64,000 nt of DNA, from assembly GCA_964423675.1 (NCBI GenBank), contig CAYRFP010000001.1, forward strand, positions 62,001 to 126,000, in the 5' to 3' direction. This document shows positions 33,053-43,016 of this stretch, one piece after another (positions within the stretch are counted from its first letter, which is position 1; each line of letters opens with the position of its first letter). This stretch comes from RUG563 sp964423675 (GTDB lineage: Bacteria; Bacillota; Clostridia; Christensenellales; Aristaeellaceae). Below the pieces are notes generated by a model. The model had not been told where the DNA came from. It did no database searches and saw only the letters and a program-made list of their open reading frames with translations. The position numbers and the translations under genes are program-made.

Positions 33053-34753
33053 TTAGCGAAGGCCTCCCGCATTCGGATTTTCTGTGAAAGAAGGAAGAAG
33101 CGTGGGTGCATCCGTCAGCACGTAAACCGCCAGCGTCACCTTGGTCTGCTGCATCACCTGATCGCCCACCTTATATTGATTCATGTTATCGTCAAAGTAG
33201 CGCTGCGTAGCAACCAGTTCCGTCTTAGACGCATCCTCGACCGGGATTTCCTTGATTTCTGCCAGAACCAGGTTCAATTCCTGGATCGTCCGGACAGCTT
33301 CCTCCCTGGTCATATCGATCAGGCTGGGCAGCGTCACGCTCCCGCCACTGAGGGTTACTTGCACGATGCTTCCGCTGGGAAGGGTTTCTCCTGCGTTTGG
33401 TTTTTGCTCAAGAACGGTGTTCCACGAAGCAGAGGAAAGCGTTCGTTCCGGCAAGGCCAGAATGGAGAATCCGTTGCGTTCCAGCAATTCCTGGGCTTTT
33501 TCCAGGCTCATTCCTGTTATTTTGGGAACCGCCTTTTCTTCCGAACCTGTAGAGATCGTCAAATAGATCACATCACCCTTGCGCATGGAGGTTCCATAGT
33601 TGGGCGATTGCAGGATCACAGTTCCAGCGCTTCGCTTTTCATCGGCTGCTCGAAAAATTTCATAGCGAAGTCCTGCTTGAGAAAGAATACGTAGAGCATT
33701 GTTTTCCTGCTCATCCAGAAGATAAGGGGCTGTGGTTGTATTGACAATTTGATCATAGACATAATACCCAATAAACCCAAGTCCTATCAGCAGCACCGCA
33801 AGCATAACGGCCGTCGCCGCAACAATCATGGCCTTTCGCCGCGGGTTCACAGGGCGTAGCTTCCCCGTTGCATTTATGGCGCGGGACTCCATCTTATCTG
33901 ACAATCTGCCAAGCCATGTTCCATCCGGCTCCTGCAAAGTGCGCTGCAAATCCTGCGCCATTTCCAGGGCGCTCTGATAGCGGTTTTCCGGCTGCTTTTC
34001 CATGGCCTTGGCCACAACTCGTTCCATAGCCGGAGGAACAGCTGGGTTCAGTTCACTGATTGGCCGTGCCTTGCCGCTAATATGCTGCAAGGCAATTGCT
34101 ACGGGCGTTTCGCCATCAAAGGGCGGCTGACCCGTCATCATTTCATAAAGCACGACGCCAGCGCTATATAAATCGCTGGCAAAGGTTACTTCCTTGCCCT
34201 GCGCCTGCTCCGGCGAGAAATAATGCACCGATCCCATCACGCTGTCGTTATGGGAAATGGTATTGCTTCCAGCCACACGGGCAATGCCAAAATCGGAAAC
34301 CTTGATCAGGCCATCGGAATGCACTAAGATATTCTGGGGCTTAATGTCGCGATGAATGATGCCGTTTTTATGCGCATGCTGCAATGCGGACAAAATGCGG
34401 ATGCCAATCTGCGCGGCAACGGCTGGCGGAAGCGCGCCCTTTTGCTGAATCACCTCTTTCAGCGTCCGGCCCCGAACATATTCCATCACCAAATAGCGAA
34501 TTTCCCCATCCTGGCCCACGTCCAGCAGATTCACAATGTTGTGATGGCTCATTTTGCTGGCCGTAGTAGCTTCTCGCTCGAAGCGCCCCAGAAATTCCTC
34601 GTCTTGGTTAAATTCAGGACGAAGAATTTTTACAGCCACGGAATGCCCGGTTCGCTGATCGATGGCCCGATAAACAAGCGCCATTCCGCCCTTCCCCAGA
34701 AACTCCACCAACTCATAACGGCCATCCAGCATTTTTCCAAGGATCACGCTCAT
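33053..34753 (-). CDS. prkC: Ser/Thr protein kinase with PASTA domains (PrkC/Stk1)
   Basis: 566 residues. Cytosolic kinase domain 12-275: Gly loop LGKGGMALVYRA, Lys42 (VAVK), catalytic HRDIKPQN with Asp136, DFG at 154-156, and the APE-like SPEQ. A basic juxtamembrane segment precedes a membrane helix (about 308-330). Three extracellular PASTA repeats follow (about 340-535; for example VPKITGMSLEKAQELL and LPSLIDMTREEAVRTI). PASTA kinases sense muropeptides or lipid II and control growth, wall synthesis and spore germination. Its ATG overlaps the phosphatase gene stop by four bases. Confidence 0.96.
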   Translation of the reverse strand: MSVILGKMLDGRYELVEFLGKGGMALVYRAIDQRTGHSVAVKILRPEFNQDEEFLGRFEREATTASKMSHHNIVNLLDVGQDGEIRYLVMEYVRGRTLKEVIQQKGALPPAVAAQIGIRILSALQHAHKNGIIHRDIKPQNILVHSDGLIKVSDFGIARVAGSNTISHNDSVMGSVHYFSPEQAQGKEVTFASDLYSAGVVLYEMMTGQPPFDGETPVAIALQHISGKARPISELNPAVPPAMERVVAKAMEKQPENRYQSALEMAQDLQRTLQEPDGTWLGRLSDKMESRAINATGKLRPVNPRRKAMIVAATAVMLAVLLIGLGFIGYYVYDQIVNTTTAPYLLDEQENNALRILSQAGLRYEIFRAADEKRSAGTVILQSPNYGTSMRKGDVIYLTISTGSEEKAVPKITGMSLEKAQELLERNGFSILALPERTLSSASWNTVLEQKPNAGETLPSGSIVQVTLSGGSVTLPSLIDMTREEAVRTIQELNLVLAEIKEIPVEDASKTELVATQRYFDDNMNQYKVGDQVMQQTKVTLAVYVLTDAPTLLPSFTENPNAGGLR

Positions 34754-35457
34754 GCGCCTACCTCCGCAACGATCAGGGAAATATTATCCCGTCCGCCACC
34801 ATCAAGCGCCAGCTGGAGCAGCATATCCGCCGCTTCCTCGCCGGGCGTCCGCAACAAAATATCACGGATCTGTTCAGGAGTCACATAAGCTGTAAGCCCA
34901 TCAGAGCAAATCAAATACTTATCTCCACGCCATTTTTCCAACGCAGAAATATCCGCTTCGATCGTTTCTGCTGTGCCAAGGGCACGGGTAATCACATTGC
35001 GATAGGGATGCTGAAGCGCTTCCTTCGGAGTAATCACGCCATCCCGCAGCAATTCACCCACCAGGGAATGATCCTGCGTAATCTGGTCGAGCAAACCGTT
35101 ATGCAGCCGGTAGGCTCGGCTATCCCCCACGTGGCCCAAAAGCAGACGCTTATCATCCTCCCAAAGGACGGTCAGGGTCGTGCCCATGCCGGCCAAAGCA
35201 GGATTGCGCAGCTGCTCCTGGAAAATCATCAAATTCACTTCCTCGATTCCGCCACGCAAAAGAGCCTCATCCGGTTTCGCGCCTTCCAATACACGAGAAA
35301 GCATCAGCGCGGCCATGGCGCTCGCCACATCGCCACCATTATGGCCGCCCATGCCGTCCGCTACGCCATAGAGACCATATTTACCCGTAAGGAGCACCAG
35401 CGAATCTTGGTTTGATGGTCGAACGTTCCCAATATGTGTTCTGGATGCCACTTTCAT
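34750..35457 (-). CDS. prpC: PP2C-type Ser/Thr phosphatase (PrpC/Stp)
   Basis: 235 residues with the PP2C metal motifs in order: RPSNQDS, YGVADGMGGHNGGD, GTTLTVLW, LGHVGDSRAYRL, QDHSLVGELL, LICSDGLT, GGGRDNISLIV. It reverses PrkC phosphorylation. The upstream-extended start (35499) has no support. ATG 35457 overlaps the rlmN stop (ATGA) and has GGAGGAG eight bases upstream, so synthesis is coupled to rlmN. The pair with prkC forms the canonical antagonist module. Confidence 0.95.
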   Translation of the reverse strand: MKVASRTHIGNVRPSNQDSLVLLTGKYGLYGVADGMGGHNGGDVASAMAALMLSRVLEGAKPDEALLRGGIEEVNLMIFQEQLRNPALAGMGTTLTVLWEDDKRLLLGHVGDSRAYRLHNGLLDQITQDHSLVGELLRDGVITPKEALQHPYRNVITRALGTAETIEADISALEKWRGDKYLICSDGLTAYVTPEQIRDILLRTPGEEAADMLLQLALDGGGRDNISLIVAEVGA

Positions 35458-36491
35458 TTGGTTCGCTCCTCCATTACTTTTTTGCGTAGCTGACCGCAAG
35501 CGCCTTCAATATCATCGCCCATTTCCCGGCGATGGGTAGCCGAAATATGACGTTTTTCCAGAACCTCCCAAAAAGCGTGCACCTGTGCTTCCGTCACGCC
35601 AAACAAATTTCGTTCCTTAACCGTATTCAGCGGAATCAAATTCACATGGCACTGCATTCCCCGCAGACGTCCTGCCAGTTCCTCCGCGCAGACGGGACTC
35701 GCATTGATTCCGTCCACCAGTGCGTACTCAAATACTACCCGCCGCCCGGTCTTTTCGATATAATAGCGACAGGCTTCCAATGTTTCTTCTATCGTATATC
35801 GGTTGGCAATAGGCATCAACTGGCGGCGAATCGCATCGTTGGGGGCGTGAAGGGATAACGATAACGTAACTGGCAAGCCCTCCTGGGCGAAGCGACGCAT
35901 GGCGTCCACAAGGCCGCAGGTGCTTAGCGAAATATGCCGCAGCCCAATATTTAACCCCTCCGGATGGGAAACCAGGCGCAAAAAACGTACCACCTGATCA
36001 TAATTGTCCAGTGGCTCTCCGCTGCCCATCAAAACAATGTTATGCACTCGTTCATCGTTTTCCAGGGTGCGATTGGCACATTGCACCTGACCCAGCATTT
36101 CCGCCGCTGTCAGATTACGAACACAGCCATCCAGCGTGCTTGCGCAGAAACGGCAGCCCATTTTGCAGCCCACCTGCGTGGAAAGGCACAACGTGCAGCC
36201 GTAATGGTACCGCATCAAAACGCCTTCCACGCAATTGCCATCCGACAGAGCATAGAGAAATTTCTTTGTTCCATCCAGCCTGGAAACCCGTTCTTCCTGA
36301 ATCGAAACCGGTTGATCCACACCCTTCACCTTTAGCTTTTCCCGAAGCGACAGGGGCAGGTTCGTCATTTCATCGATTCTTGCGCCCTTATGAAGCCATG
36401 CAAAAAGCTGCCCTGCGCGAAAGGACTTTTCGCCCATTTCCGCCAAGGTTGCTTTCAATTCCTCCGGATATAAACCCATCCATTCCAGCAT
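35454..36491 (-). CDS. rlmN: 23S rRNA/tRNA adenine-C2 methyltransferase RlmN
   Basis: 345 residues, a radical SAM enzyme. It methylates A2503 of 23S rRNA and A37 of some tRNAs. The cluster-binding motif sits in STQVGCKMGCRFCAS (C-x3-C-x2-C). MGSGEPLDNYD and SLHAPNDAIRR are hallmark segments. A Cys near the C-terminus (EGACGQL) is placed to be the resolving Cys that forms the methyl-Cys pathway. Cfr, the related resistance enzyme, is less likely given length and operon position. It starts one base after the rsmB stop. Confidence 0.95.
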   Translation of the reverse strand: MLEWMGLYPEELKATLAEMGEKSFRAGQLFAWLHKGARIDEMTNLPLSLREKLKVKGVDQPVSIQEERVSRLDGTKKFLYALSDGNCVEGVLMRYHYGCTLCLSTQVGCKMGCRFCASTLDGCVRNLTAAEMLGQVQCANRTLENDERVHNIVLMGSGEPLDNYDQVVRFLRLVSHPEGLNIGLRHISLSTCGLVDAMRRFAQEGLPVTLSLSLHAPNDAIRRQLMPIANRYTIEETLEACRYYIEKTGRRVVFEYALVDGINASPVCAEELAGRLRGMQCHVNLIPLNTVKERNLFGVTEAQVHAFWEVLEKRHISATHRREMGDDIEGACGQLRKKVMEERTK

Positions 36492-36492
36492 G

Positions 36493-38112
36493 TTATTTCA
36501 CCCTGCGCAGCCGCGCAATAAAGAACCCTTCCACGCCATCCCGGTGCGGGAGAAGCTGCATGCCATTTTCGCCGTAAAGCTTTTGGAATTCCTCACCGAT
36601 GGACAGCGGTAGAGGAGCCAAAGCAAACTCATCATGCCGTGCCAGGAAACGACGGATCTGATCTGCATTTTCTTCTGGCAGCATGCTGCATGTGGAATAC
36701 ACCAGCGTTCCTCCACGTTTTACATACTGGCAACAGGTATTCAGCAGCTTTTCCTGCAACGCTACAAGCTCATCCACTGATTCCTGCGTGACCCGCAGCT
36801 TAATATCCGGTTTATTGTCCATCACGCCCAAGCCGGAGCAGGGCGCATCCAGCAGCACGGCATCCATGGTGTCCATCAATTCTTCCTTCAGGATCGACAC
36901 ATCCCGCACAGCGGGGCGAACGTTATCTAATCGCAGCCTTCGTGCCATAGCGCGAAGCAGCGCCACGCGATGATCGTGCACGTCCCAGGCATAAACCCGT
37001 CCGGTTCCATTCATCTGCTCTGCCAAATAAGCAGTCTTTCCTCCAGGAGCCGCGCAACAATCCAGAATCTGCATGCCACGCTTGGCGTCCACTGCCTGTG
37101 CCGCAAGCATACTGCTTTCTCCCTGAATGGAGAAATTTCCGGCCAGATAATCCGTATCCCGGGCAATTTCCGAAGCCAGCCGCACATGATAGCTATGGGG
37201 CGCTTTACCCTTTTCGATTTCCCAGACCTTCTTTTGCAGAAGCGCTTCGAATTCCGCATCCGTAAAGCGGGAAAGGTTGGGCCGGATTGTAGTGTAATGC
37301 GCTTCAGTACGATGGGCGCAAATATCCCTGGCAAGCTGCGGGCCATATGCGTCCATCAGCCTTTCCGCCAACCACAGGGGCACCGAATACATGATCGATA
37401 GATACCGCGCGCCTTCATTCGGCGTGGGCCATTTGATGGCGTCTTTTCCCCGCACTAGCGAACGAAGAACAGCGTTGGTCAGCCCTGTCAATCCTTCCAT
37501 GCCCAGTTCCCTGGTCAGCTTCACTGCCTCGTCCACAACGGCATTTTCGGGGATTCGATCTTGAAACAGCAGTTGACAGGCACTGATCCGCAGAATATCC
37601 AGTACCTTGGGATCCAGTCCCTGCGCATCCTTGAGAAAAAAGCTGAGCGCATAATCAATGCGAATCAGGTTTTCGATGGTGCGATAAACAATGCTGGCAC
37701 AGAAGCGCTTGTCCAGCTGAGAAAGATTGACATTTTTCAGTCTATCATCCAGAGAAAGCGCGGCAAACGCATCCTTACGCACCACATCCTGAAAAATCTC
37801 CAGTGCCACCTTACGAGAAAGCGTGAACGATGTATTGGCTGCAGGGGCTTTGACAGGGCAACTCTCAGGACGACGTCCGGGGCGAACACCGTTTTGAGAG
37901 CGCGAATACGCGCTCTGCTTACCGGCAGAGGGCTTATGTCCGCTGCGCTGCCCATCCCGGCGTTCTCCGTTGGCAGGATGGCCGTTTCCATGCGGCCCGT
38001 TCTTCCCGGCATAAGAGGGCTTTCCATAGCTGCCCTGGGTCCGAGCGGGACGTTTAGCTCCGTTTCCCTGTCCGGGGCGGCTGGTCTGGGGATTCTGCCG
38101 TTTCTCATCCAT
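36493..38112 (-). CDS. rsmB: 16S rRNA m5C967 methyltransferase RsmB with long basic N-tail
   Basis: 539 residues; typical RsmB is about 430-450. The extra part is a Gly/Arg/Ser/Pro-rich, low-complexity basic tail (about 2-95), probably disordered. Then come a NusB-like RNA-binding domain (about 98-240, SRKVALEIFQDV onward) and a Rossmann methyltransferase domain. That domain has CCAAPGGKTAYLAEQM for SAM and two catalytic cysteines, in DAPCSGLG and YSTCSMLPEEN. ATG 38112 has AGGAGG nine bases before it and overlaps the fmt end by eight bases; the open frame upstream to 38181 is inside fmt. Confidence 0.93.
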   Translation of the reverse strand: MDEKRQNPQTSRPGQGNGAKRPARTQGSYGKPSYAGKNGPHGNGHPANGERRDGQRSGHKPSAGKQSAYSRSQNGVRPGRRPESCPVKAPAANTSFTLSRKVALEIFQDVVRKDAFAALSLDDRLKNVNLSQLDKRFCASIVYRTIENLIRIDYALSFFLKDAQGLDPKVLDILRISACQLLFQDRIPENAVVDEAVKLTRELGMEGLTGLTNAVLRSLVRGKDAIKWPTPNEGARYLSIMYSVPLWLAERLMDAYGPQLARDICAHRTEAHYTTIRPNLSRFTDAEFEALLQKKVWEIEKGKAPHSYHVRLASEIARDTDYLAGNFSIQGESSMLAAQAVDAKRGMQILDCCAAPGGKTAYLAEQMNGTGRVYAWDVHDHRVALLRAMARRLRLDNVRPAVRDVSILKEELMDTMDAVLLDAPCSGLGVMDNKPDIKLRVTQESVDELVALQEKLLNTCCQYVKRGGTLVYSTCSMLPEENADQIRRFLARHDEFALAPLPLSIGEEFQKLYGENGMQLLPHRDGVEGFFIARLRRVK

Positions 38113-39052
38113 GGTTTTCTTCCTCCTGCCGATCACATGCGGGGGCAGAAACAGGATGGCCCCGCAGATAATCCTTTGCATTCATTCGTTTTCCACCCTG
38201 CGCTTGCAATTCAAGTACTCGCAGCGCTTGCAATCCAGCTCGAATAATCAGCCCCTGCTTTCCATCGGCGCAAAGAATGTCGCCCGGCTGGCCGGAATCT
38301 GCATTGCAGACTTCCGCTTTCCAGATTTTCAGCGTTTCGCTGCCAATCAAGGTATAGGTTCCCGGCCAAGGCGAAAGGCCGCGCACCAGACAGGCGATTT
38401 TTTCTGCCGGCAAGTGCCAATCGATCAGGCCCATTTCCTTTTTCAGCATCGGGAAATAACTCATCTGGCTTTCGTCCTGCTTTTCCCGAGGACAATCTCC
38501 CGCTTCCAGACGACAAATCGTCTCTAACAGCAGCGAAGCACCAATGGGAGCCAGACGATCCATCAATTCCCCAGCCGTTTCCCCCGGCAAAATCTCCACC
38601 TGCGTCTTCAAAAGAATATCGCCAGTATCCAATCCTTTATCCGTCATCATAGTGGTCACGCCTGTAACGCTTTCCCCTTCCATTACAGCCCAGTTCACTG
38701 GCGCAGCGCCACGATATTTGGGCAGCAGGGAAGAATGAACGTTCACCGTGCCGATCTTGGGAATATCCAGAATTTCCTGCGAGAGAATCTGGCCAAACGC
38801 CGCTGTGACGCACAGATCCGGCTGCAAATCGCGCAGATCCTCTACGCTTTCCAACCGGATTTTTTTCGGCTGGAAAACAGGGATGCCATACGCCATCGCG
38901 CACTCCTTCACAGGGCTTTGCTGCATTTTGTTGCCGCGCCCCTTGGGTTTATCCGGCTGCGTGAACACGCCGACCACTTCATGCCCCGCTTCAACCAGCG
39001 CACGCAGGGAAGGGACGCCGAAATCAGGCGTGCCCATAAACACGATCCGCAT
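38105..39052 (-). CDS. fmt: Methionyl-tRNA formyltransferase
   Basis: 315 residues. It formylates initiator Met-tRNA with 10-formyl-THF. It begins MRIVFMGTPDFGVPSLRAL. The catalytic region is VNVHSSLLPKYRGAAPVNWA (Asn, His), and MTDKGLDTGDIL holds the catalytic Asp. A C-terminal OB-fold (about 208-310) binds the tRNA. TGATG links it to def: the def stop and fmt start share one base. Fmt and Def act in sequence on the same N-formyl group, which explains the conserved pairing. Confidence 0.96.
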   Translation of the reverse strand: MRIVFMGTPDFGVPSLRALVEAGHEVVGVFTQPDKPKGRGNKMQQSPVKECAMAYGIPVFQPKKIRLESVEDLRDLQPDLCVTAAFGQILSQEILDIPKIGTVNVHSSLLPKYRGAAPVNWAVMEGESVTGVTTMMTDKGLDTGDILLKTQVEILPGETAGELMDRLAPIGASLLLETICRLEAGDCPREKQDESQMSYFPMLKKEMGLIDWHLPAEKIACLVRGLSPWPGTYTLIGSETLKIWKAEVCNADSGQPGDILCADGKQGLIIRAGLQALRVLELQAQGGKRMNAKDYLRGHPVSAPACDRQEEENHG

Positions 39053-39519
39053 CAATCGTTCTCCTTCTCTTCCGCGAAAATCTCATGGTCCATCACGTCG
39101 ATATACAAAACGCCATCCAAATGATCGATTTCATGGCAGAAAGCCCGTGCTTTCAGTCCCTCAGCCGTCACTTCGAACACTTTTCCTTTCCGATCCTGTG
39201 CCCGAACTGTAACCTTCTGCGGCCGAACCACATAGCCCTGCCTGCCAGGCAGGCTCAGGCATCCCTCGGCTCCTGCCTGTTCGCCTTCCCGGGAGATAAT
39301 TTCGGGATTAATCAATTCAACCAGGCCATCTCCGGTATCTACAACTACAACTCGTCGAAGAATCCCCACCTGAGGGGCAGCCAGACCAACACCATCAGCC
39401 TTATACATGGTGTCCGCCATATCACGCAGCAGCAGCCATAGCCGCAGATCAAACTTCTGCATGGGCTTGCTCTGCTTGCGCAGCGTTTCATCGCCCAGCT
39501 TCACAATTTTTCTAATCAT
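39052..39519 (-). CDS. def: Peptide deformylase
   Basis: 155 residues. The three metal-site motifs are intact: GVGLAAPQVG (43-52), EGCLSLPG with ligand Cys87, and HEIDHLDG (129-136) with two His ligands and the catalytic Glu. It removes the formyl group from nascent chains using Fe2+. The sequence is of the short type 1-like class. AGGAGG lies eight bases before the ATG. It sits between priA (12 bases away) and fmt. Confidence 0.97.
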   Translation of the reverse strand: MIRKIVKLGDETLRKQSKPMQKFDLRLWLLLRDMADTMYKADGVGLAAPQVGILRRVVVVDTGDGLVELINPEIISREGEQAGAEGCLSLPGRQGYVVRPQKVTVRAQDRKGKVFEVTAEGLKARAFCHEIDHLDGVLYIDVMDHEIFAEEKEND

Positions 39520-39531
39520 GGGGATTGCCTC

Positions 39532-41754
39532 CTAAGCAAAGGATGTAGGATTTATTTCAAAGTAAACCTTGGCTTGATAAGCGCCACCGGCCATTTCCTG
39601 AAATGCCGCCAGCAGTTGATCCGTGTCCGGATGATTGAGCATTTTCATAACGATCTGGGCCCGTGCCTTATCCTGAATGCGGGAAATAGGCGCTTCATCT
39701 GTCCGGATAAAGAGGATCCGTCGGCCCAGTAGAGTTCTGCCAAACCGGGCGATTACCTGTTCCTGCAATTGCCTGGCTACAGCCATGGCCGTTTCCATGG
39801 TTTTCGCTTCGCACAAAAAACGTGCCATTAAGGTAAACGGCGGATACAGATCGAGCCGTCTGCGATCGAATTCCTGTGCGAAATACGCCCGATAATCCTG
39901 CGCTGCAGCGGCCTGAATGGCATAATGATCCGGCTGGTATGTCTGGATTACCACTTCCCCAGGGTTTTCCCCGCGCCCGGCTCGACCTGCCACCTGTACC
40001 AGCAGCTGATACGTCCGCTCTGGGGAACGATAGTCCGGCAGATTCAACGTTAAATCCGCCATTACCGCGCCGACAAGCGTCACCTTCGGAAAATCCAGAC
40101 CCTTGGCGATCATCTGCGTACCCAAAAGTATTTGGGCCTGGCCAGCCCGAAAGCGATCCACTAGCTCAAAATGCGCATTACGGGAAGATGTGGTATCCAC
40201 ATCCATACGGATAACGCCTGCGCCGGGAAACCGTTTGTTCAGTTCTTCCTCTACTTTCTGCGTACCCATACCCATGGGACGGATATATGGACTCTGGCAG
40301 GCAGGACATTGCTTTGGCATTGTTCGGATTGCCCCACAGTAATGGCAACGCAAAGTATTATCTACGCTGTGATAGGTCAGCGTCACATCACAGCGGTCGC
40401 ATTTCATGGTAGCGCCACATTTGCGGCAGTTCACTGAACTTGCATATCCGCGCCGGTTGATAAAGAGCATAGCCTGCTGCCCTTTGTCTATACAGCTTTC
40501 AAGCTTTTGGACAAGCAGCGAGGAAAAAATGCTGTGATTACCAAGCCGTAACTCCTGTCGCATATCCACAACATGGACAGTGGGCAAAGGCCGATTTAAC
40601 ACACGATGCGGCATTTCCACCAGTGTGTAATCTCCACGACGGCACATGGCGTAAGAAAAAATGCTGGGCGTTGCGCTGGCAAGCACCACCACTGCGTTTT
40701 CGCGCTTCCCGCGGGAGACAGCTACTTCCCGCGCATCATATTGCGGAAAACGATCAGAGAAATAGGTTTGTTCATGCTCCTCGTCTACGATGATAACGCC
40801 AAGATTTTCCACTGGTGCAAAAATTGCAGATCGAGCGCCGATAACAATCCGGGCGCGACTCAAACGAATTCGTCGCCATTCATCAAAGCGTTCGCCCGGA
40901 GTCAGGCGCGAATGCAGCACGGCCATTGTATCGCCAAAGCGGGAGCGGAACCAATGGATCATCTGTGGCGTCAGCACAATTTCAGGGACCAGAATTATTG
41001 CGCCCTTTCCGTTTTTCAGCGCTTCGCGAACCAGACGGATGTATACCTCTGTTTTTCCTGAGCCTGTAACGCCATGAAGCAAAAAGGGCTTAGTCGGATG
41101 GCTCAGGGCAGGAATCAGTTCGGAAAGTACTTCCGTCTGCTCTGGCGTGAGGGGGGGATCTGGCGGTGCGTCCGCCCGGCCATAGAAAGGCGATCGAAGC
41201 GTCTCTTTCTCCGATACAGCCGCCATTTCCTTCTCGACCAGATATTTTAGCGGCGTGCGCACATCGTTCATCATCCCCTTGAGTTCATCCAGAGGATGCT
41301 CCTGCATATCACTAAGCAGCGTGATGAGCAAACGACGTTTGGGCGCGCGTTTCTGGGATGCGATTGCTTCCTCAATGCGCTCAGGCGGAACGGTCAGGCG
41401 CACATATTCCTGGGTTTTTACCTGAATTCGTCCGCCCCGCATTTCTGCGGGCAGCATCAGCCGCAGCGCTTCACACAGCGGGCAATGGCATCGGGCACGA
41501 ATTTCCTGCGCCAGCTCCATCAATGGCGGAAGCAGTGCAGGATAGTCCTCTAAAGCAGCAAGGAGCGGCTTGATTTTTGATTCCTCATAGTCCGCCGTCT
41601 CTTTCAGGCGAACCACAAAGCCTTCTTTTTCTCTAGGGCCAAAAGGCACACGGACCCGCGAACCGGGGGCAATATGCAAGGAATCGGGAACACGGTAGGT
41701 GAACAACCGGTCAACCTGCTCGGACGCTATATCCACGATGATCTCGGCGTACAC
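39532..41754 (-). CDS. priA: Primosomal protein N' (replication restart helicase PriA)
   Basis: 740 residues. N-terminal DNA-binding domain with VPFGPREKEGFVV; superfamily 2 helicase motifs: Walker A GVTGSGKTEVYIRL, DEEH box, and ASATPS. The Cys-rich zinc insertion is CRKCGATMKCDRCDVTLTYH...CHYCG...CPACQSPY with eight Cys in the usual four pairs. Motifs V-VI are in GTQMIAKGLDFPKV and QVAGRAGRG. PriA loads the replicative helicase at stalled forks. Start is GTG with AAGGAGG upstream. Confidence 0.96.
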   Translation of the reverse strand: MYAEIIVDIASEQVDRLFTYRVPDSLHIAPGSRVRVPFGPREKEGFVVRLKETADYEESKIKPLLAALEDYPALLPPLMELAQEIRARCHCPLCEALRLMLPAEMRGGRIQVKTQEYVRLTVPPERIEEAIASQKRAPKRRLLITLLSDMQEHPLDELKGMMNDVRTPLKYLVEKEMAAVSEKETLRSPFYGRADAPPDPPLTPEQTEVLSELIPALSHPTKPFLLHGVTGSGKTEVYIRLVREALKNGKGAIILVPEIVLTPQMIHWFRSRFGDTMAVLHSRLTPGERFDEWRRIRLSRARIVIGARSAIFAPVENLGVIIVDEEHEQTYFSDRFPQYDAREVAVSRGKRENAVVVLASATPSIFSYAMCRRGDYTLVEMPHRVLNRPLPTVHVVDMRQELRLGNHSIFSSLLVQKLESCIDKGQQAMLFINRRGYASSVNCRKCGATMKCDRCDVTLTYHSVDNTLRCHYCGAIRTMPKQCPACQSPYIRPMGMGTQKVEEELNKRFPGAGVIRMDVDTTSSRNAHFELVDRFRAGQAQILLGTQMIAKGLDFPKVTLVGAVMADLTLNLPDYRSPERTYQLLVQVAGRAGRGENPGEVVIQTYQPDHYAIQAAAAQDYRAYFAQEFDRRRLDLYPPFTLMARFLCEAKTMETAMAVARQLQEQVIARFGRTLLGRRILFIRTDEAPISRIQDKARAQIVMKMLNHPDTDQLLAAFQEMAGGAYQAKVYFEINPTSFA

Positions 41755-41783
41755 CGCTGTGTTCTCCTCCTTTGCTTTCTTTT

Positions 41784-43016
41784 TTATTGCGTCATGTTCG
41801 TCTTTCTCCGCATGACAAGAATCTTATCCAGCAGCGCGTGGGCAACCTGGGATTTCTGCATCAGCGGAAGCGTTTCCAGCCCGTCCTTGGTAATCAATGT
41901 AACCAGATTTGTATCCACGTCAAAGCCCGCGCCAGGAGCCGTCACATCGTTGGCAACGATCAAATCCAGATTTTTCTTTTCCAGCTTTTTCTGCGCATTC
42001 GCCAACACATCGTTTGTTTCAGCTGCAAAGCCAACAAGCATCTGCCCTGGCTTTTTCAGCTTTCCTACCGCTGCCGCCACATCTGGCGTTTGTGTCAGTC
42101 GGATCACCAGCGGCTCATCACCCTGCTTTTTGATCTTTGTGTCAGCCACCATTTCCGGCGTGAAATCCGCCGGAGCTGCCGCCTGAATAACAATATCCTG
42201 ATCGGCGCAGCGCTGGATCATCTGTGCATAAAGCTCCTGAGTGGATTGAATGCGCACTGCTTCTGTACCGGAAGGCACGGGCAGATTCACTGGCCCTGTG
42301 ACCAGGGTGACGCATGCGCCCCTTTCAGCTGCCGCCTGCGCAATTGCATAGCCCATTTTCCCCGACGAACGGTTGGTAATGAACCGGACAGGATCCAGCG
42401 GCTCCTGCGTTGGCCCGGCGGTAACAAGCACCCGCAACCCTGCCAGATCGTTTGTCGCCGAGAGCAGTTTTTCCGCTGCTTCAAAAATGGCAGACGGTTC
42501 ACTCATGCGGCCAGCTCCAGTATCGCCGCACGCCAGGAATCCGCCATCAGGGCCGATAAAATGAACGCCTCGTTCGCGCAGAATACGCACGTTTTCCTGC
42601 GTTGCTGCGTTTTCCCACATGCCGGTGTTCATCGCGGGGGCGACCAGTATTGGAGCACGGGTGGCAAGAACAGTGGTAGAAAGCATATCGTCTGCAATGC
42701 CGCAGGACATTTTTGCCAGAACATTGGCGGTCGCTGGGGCGATTACAAATACGTCAGCCCGTTTCGCCAGCGCCACATGCTCTACTTCCCAGGTTTCCGG
42801 CCGAGCGAAGGTATCCACTGCAACAGGATGATTTGAAAGGGTTTCGAAGGTCAGCGGCGCAACAAACTGGCAAGCATTTTTTGTCATGACCACATAGACC
42901 TGAGCCCCAGCCTTGCGAAGGCGGGAGGTTAATTCGCAAGCCTTATAGGCTGCGATTCCCCCCGTCACGCCAAGCACCACGCATTTGCCTTTCAAAGGCT
43001 TGACCAGTTCAGGCAT
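41784..43016 (-). CDS. coaBC: Bifunctional phosphopantothenoylcysteine decarboxylase/synthetase
   Basis: 410 residues: an N-terminal FMN decarboxylase (CoaC, 1-185) and a C-terminal synthetase (CoaB, 190-405). CoaC has GVTGGIAAYKACEL, a His in VEHVALA near the active site, PAMNTGMWENAAT, and the substrate-clamp GDTGAGRMSEP. CoaB has VTAGPTQEPLDPVRFITNRSSGKMG and the catalytic Lys in a later loop. It makes phosphopantetheine for CoA. It overlaps rpoZ by eight bases, with GGAGG at the junction, so translation is probably coupled. Confidence 0.96.
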   Translation of the reverse strand: MPELVKPLKGKCVVLGVTGGIAAYKACELTSRLRKAGAQVYVVMTKNACQFVAPLTFETLSNHPVAVDTFARPETWEVEHVALAKRADVFVIAPATANVLAKMSCGIADDMLSTTVLATRAPILVAPAMNTGMWENAATQENVRILRERGVHFIGPDGGFLACGDTGAGRMSEPSAIFEAAEKLLSATNDLAGLRVLVTAGPTQEPLDPVRFITNRSSGKMGYAIAQAAAERGACVTLVTGPVNLPVPSGTEAVRIQSTQELYAQMIQRCADQDIVIQAAAPADFTPEMVADTKIKKQGDEPLVIRLTQTPDVAAAVGKLKKPGQMLVGFAAETNDVLANAQKKLEKKNLDLIVANDVTAPGAGFDVDTNLVTLITKDGLETLPLMQKSQVAHALLDKILVMRRKTNMTQ

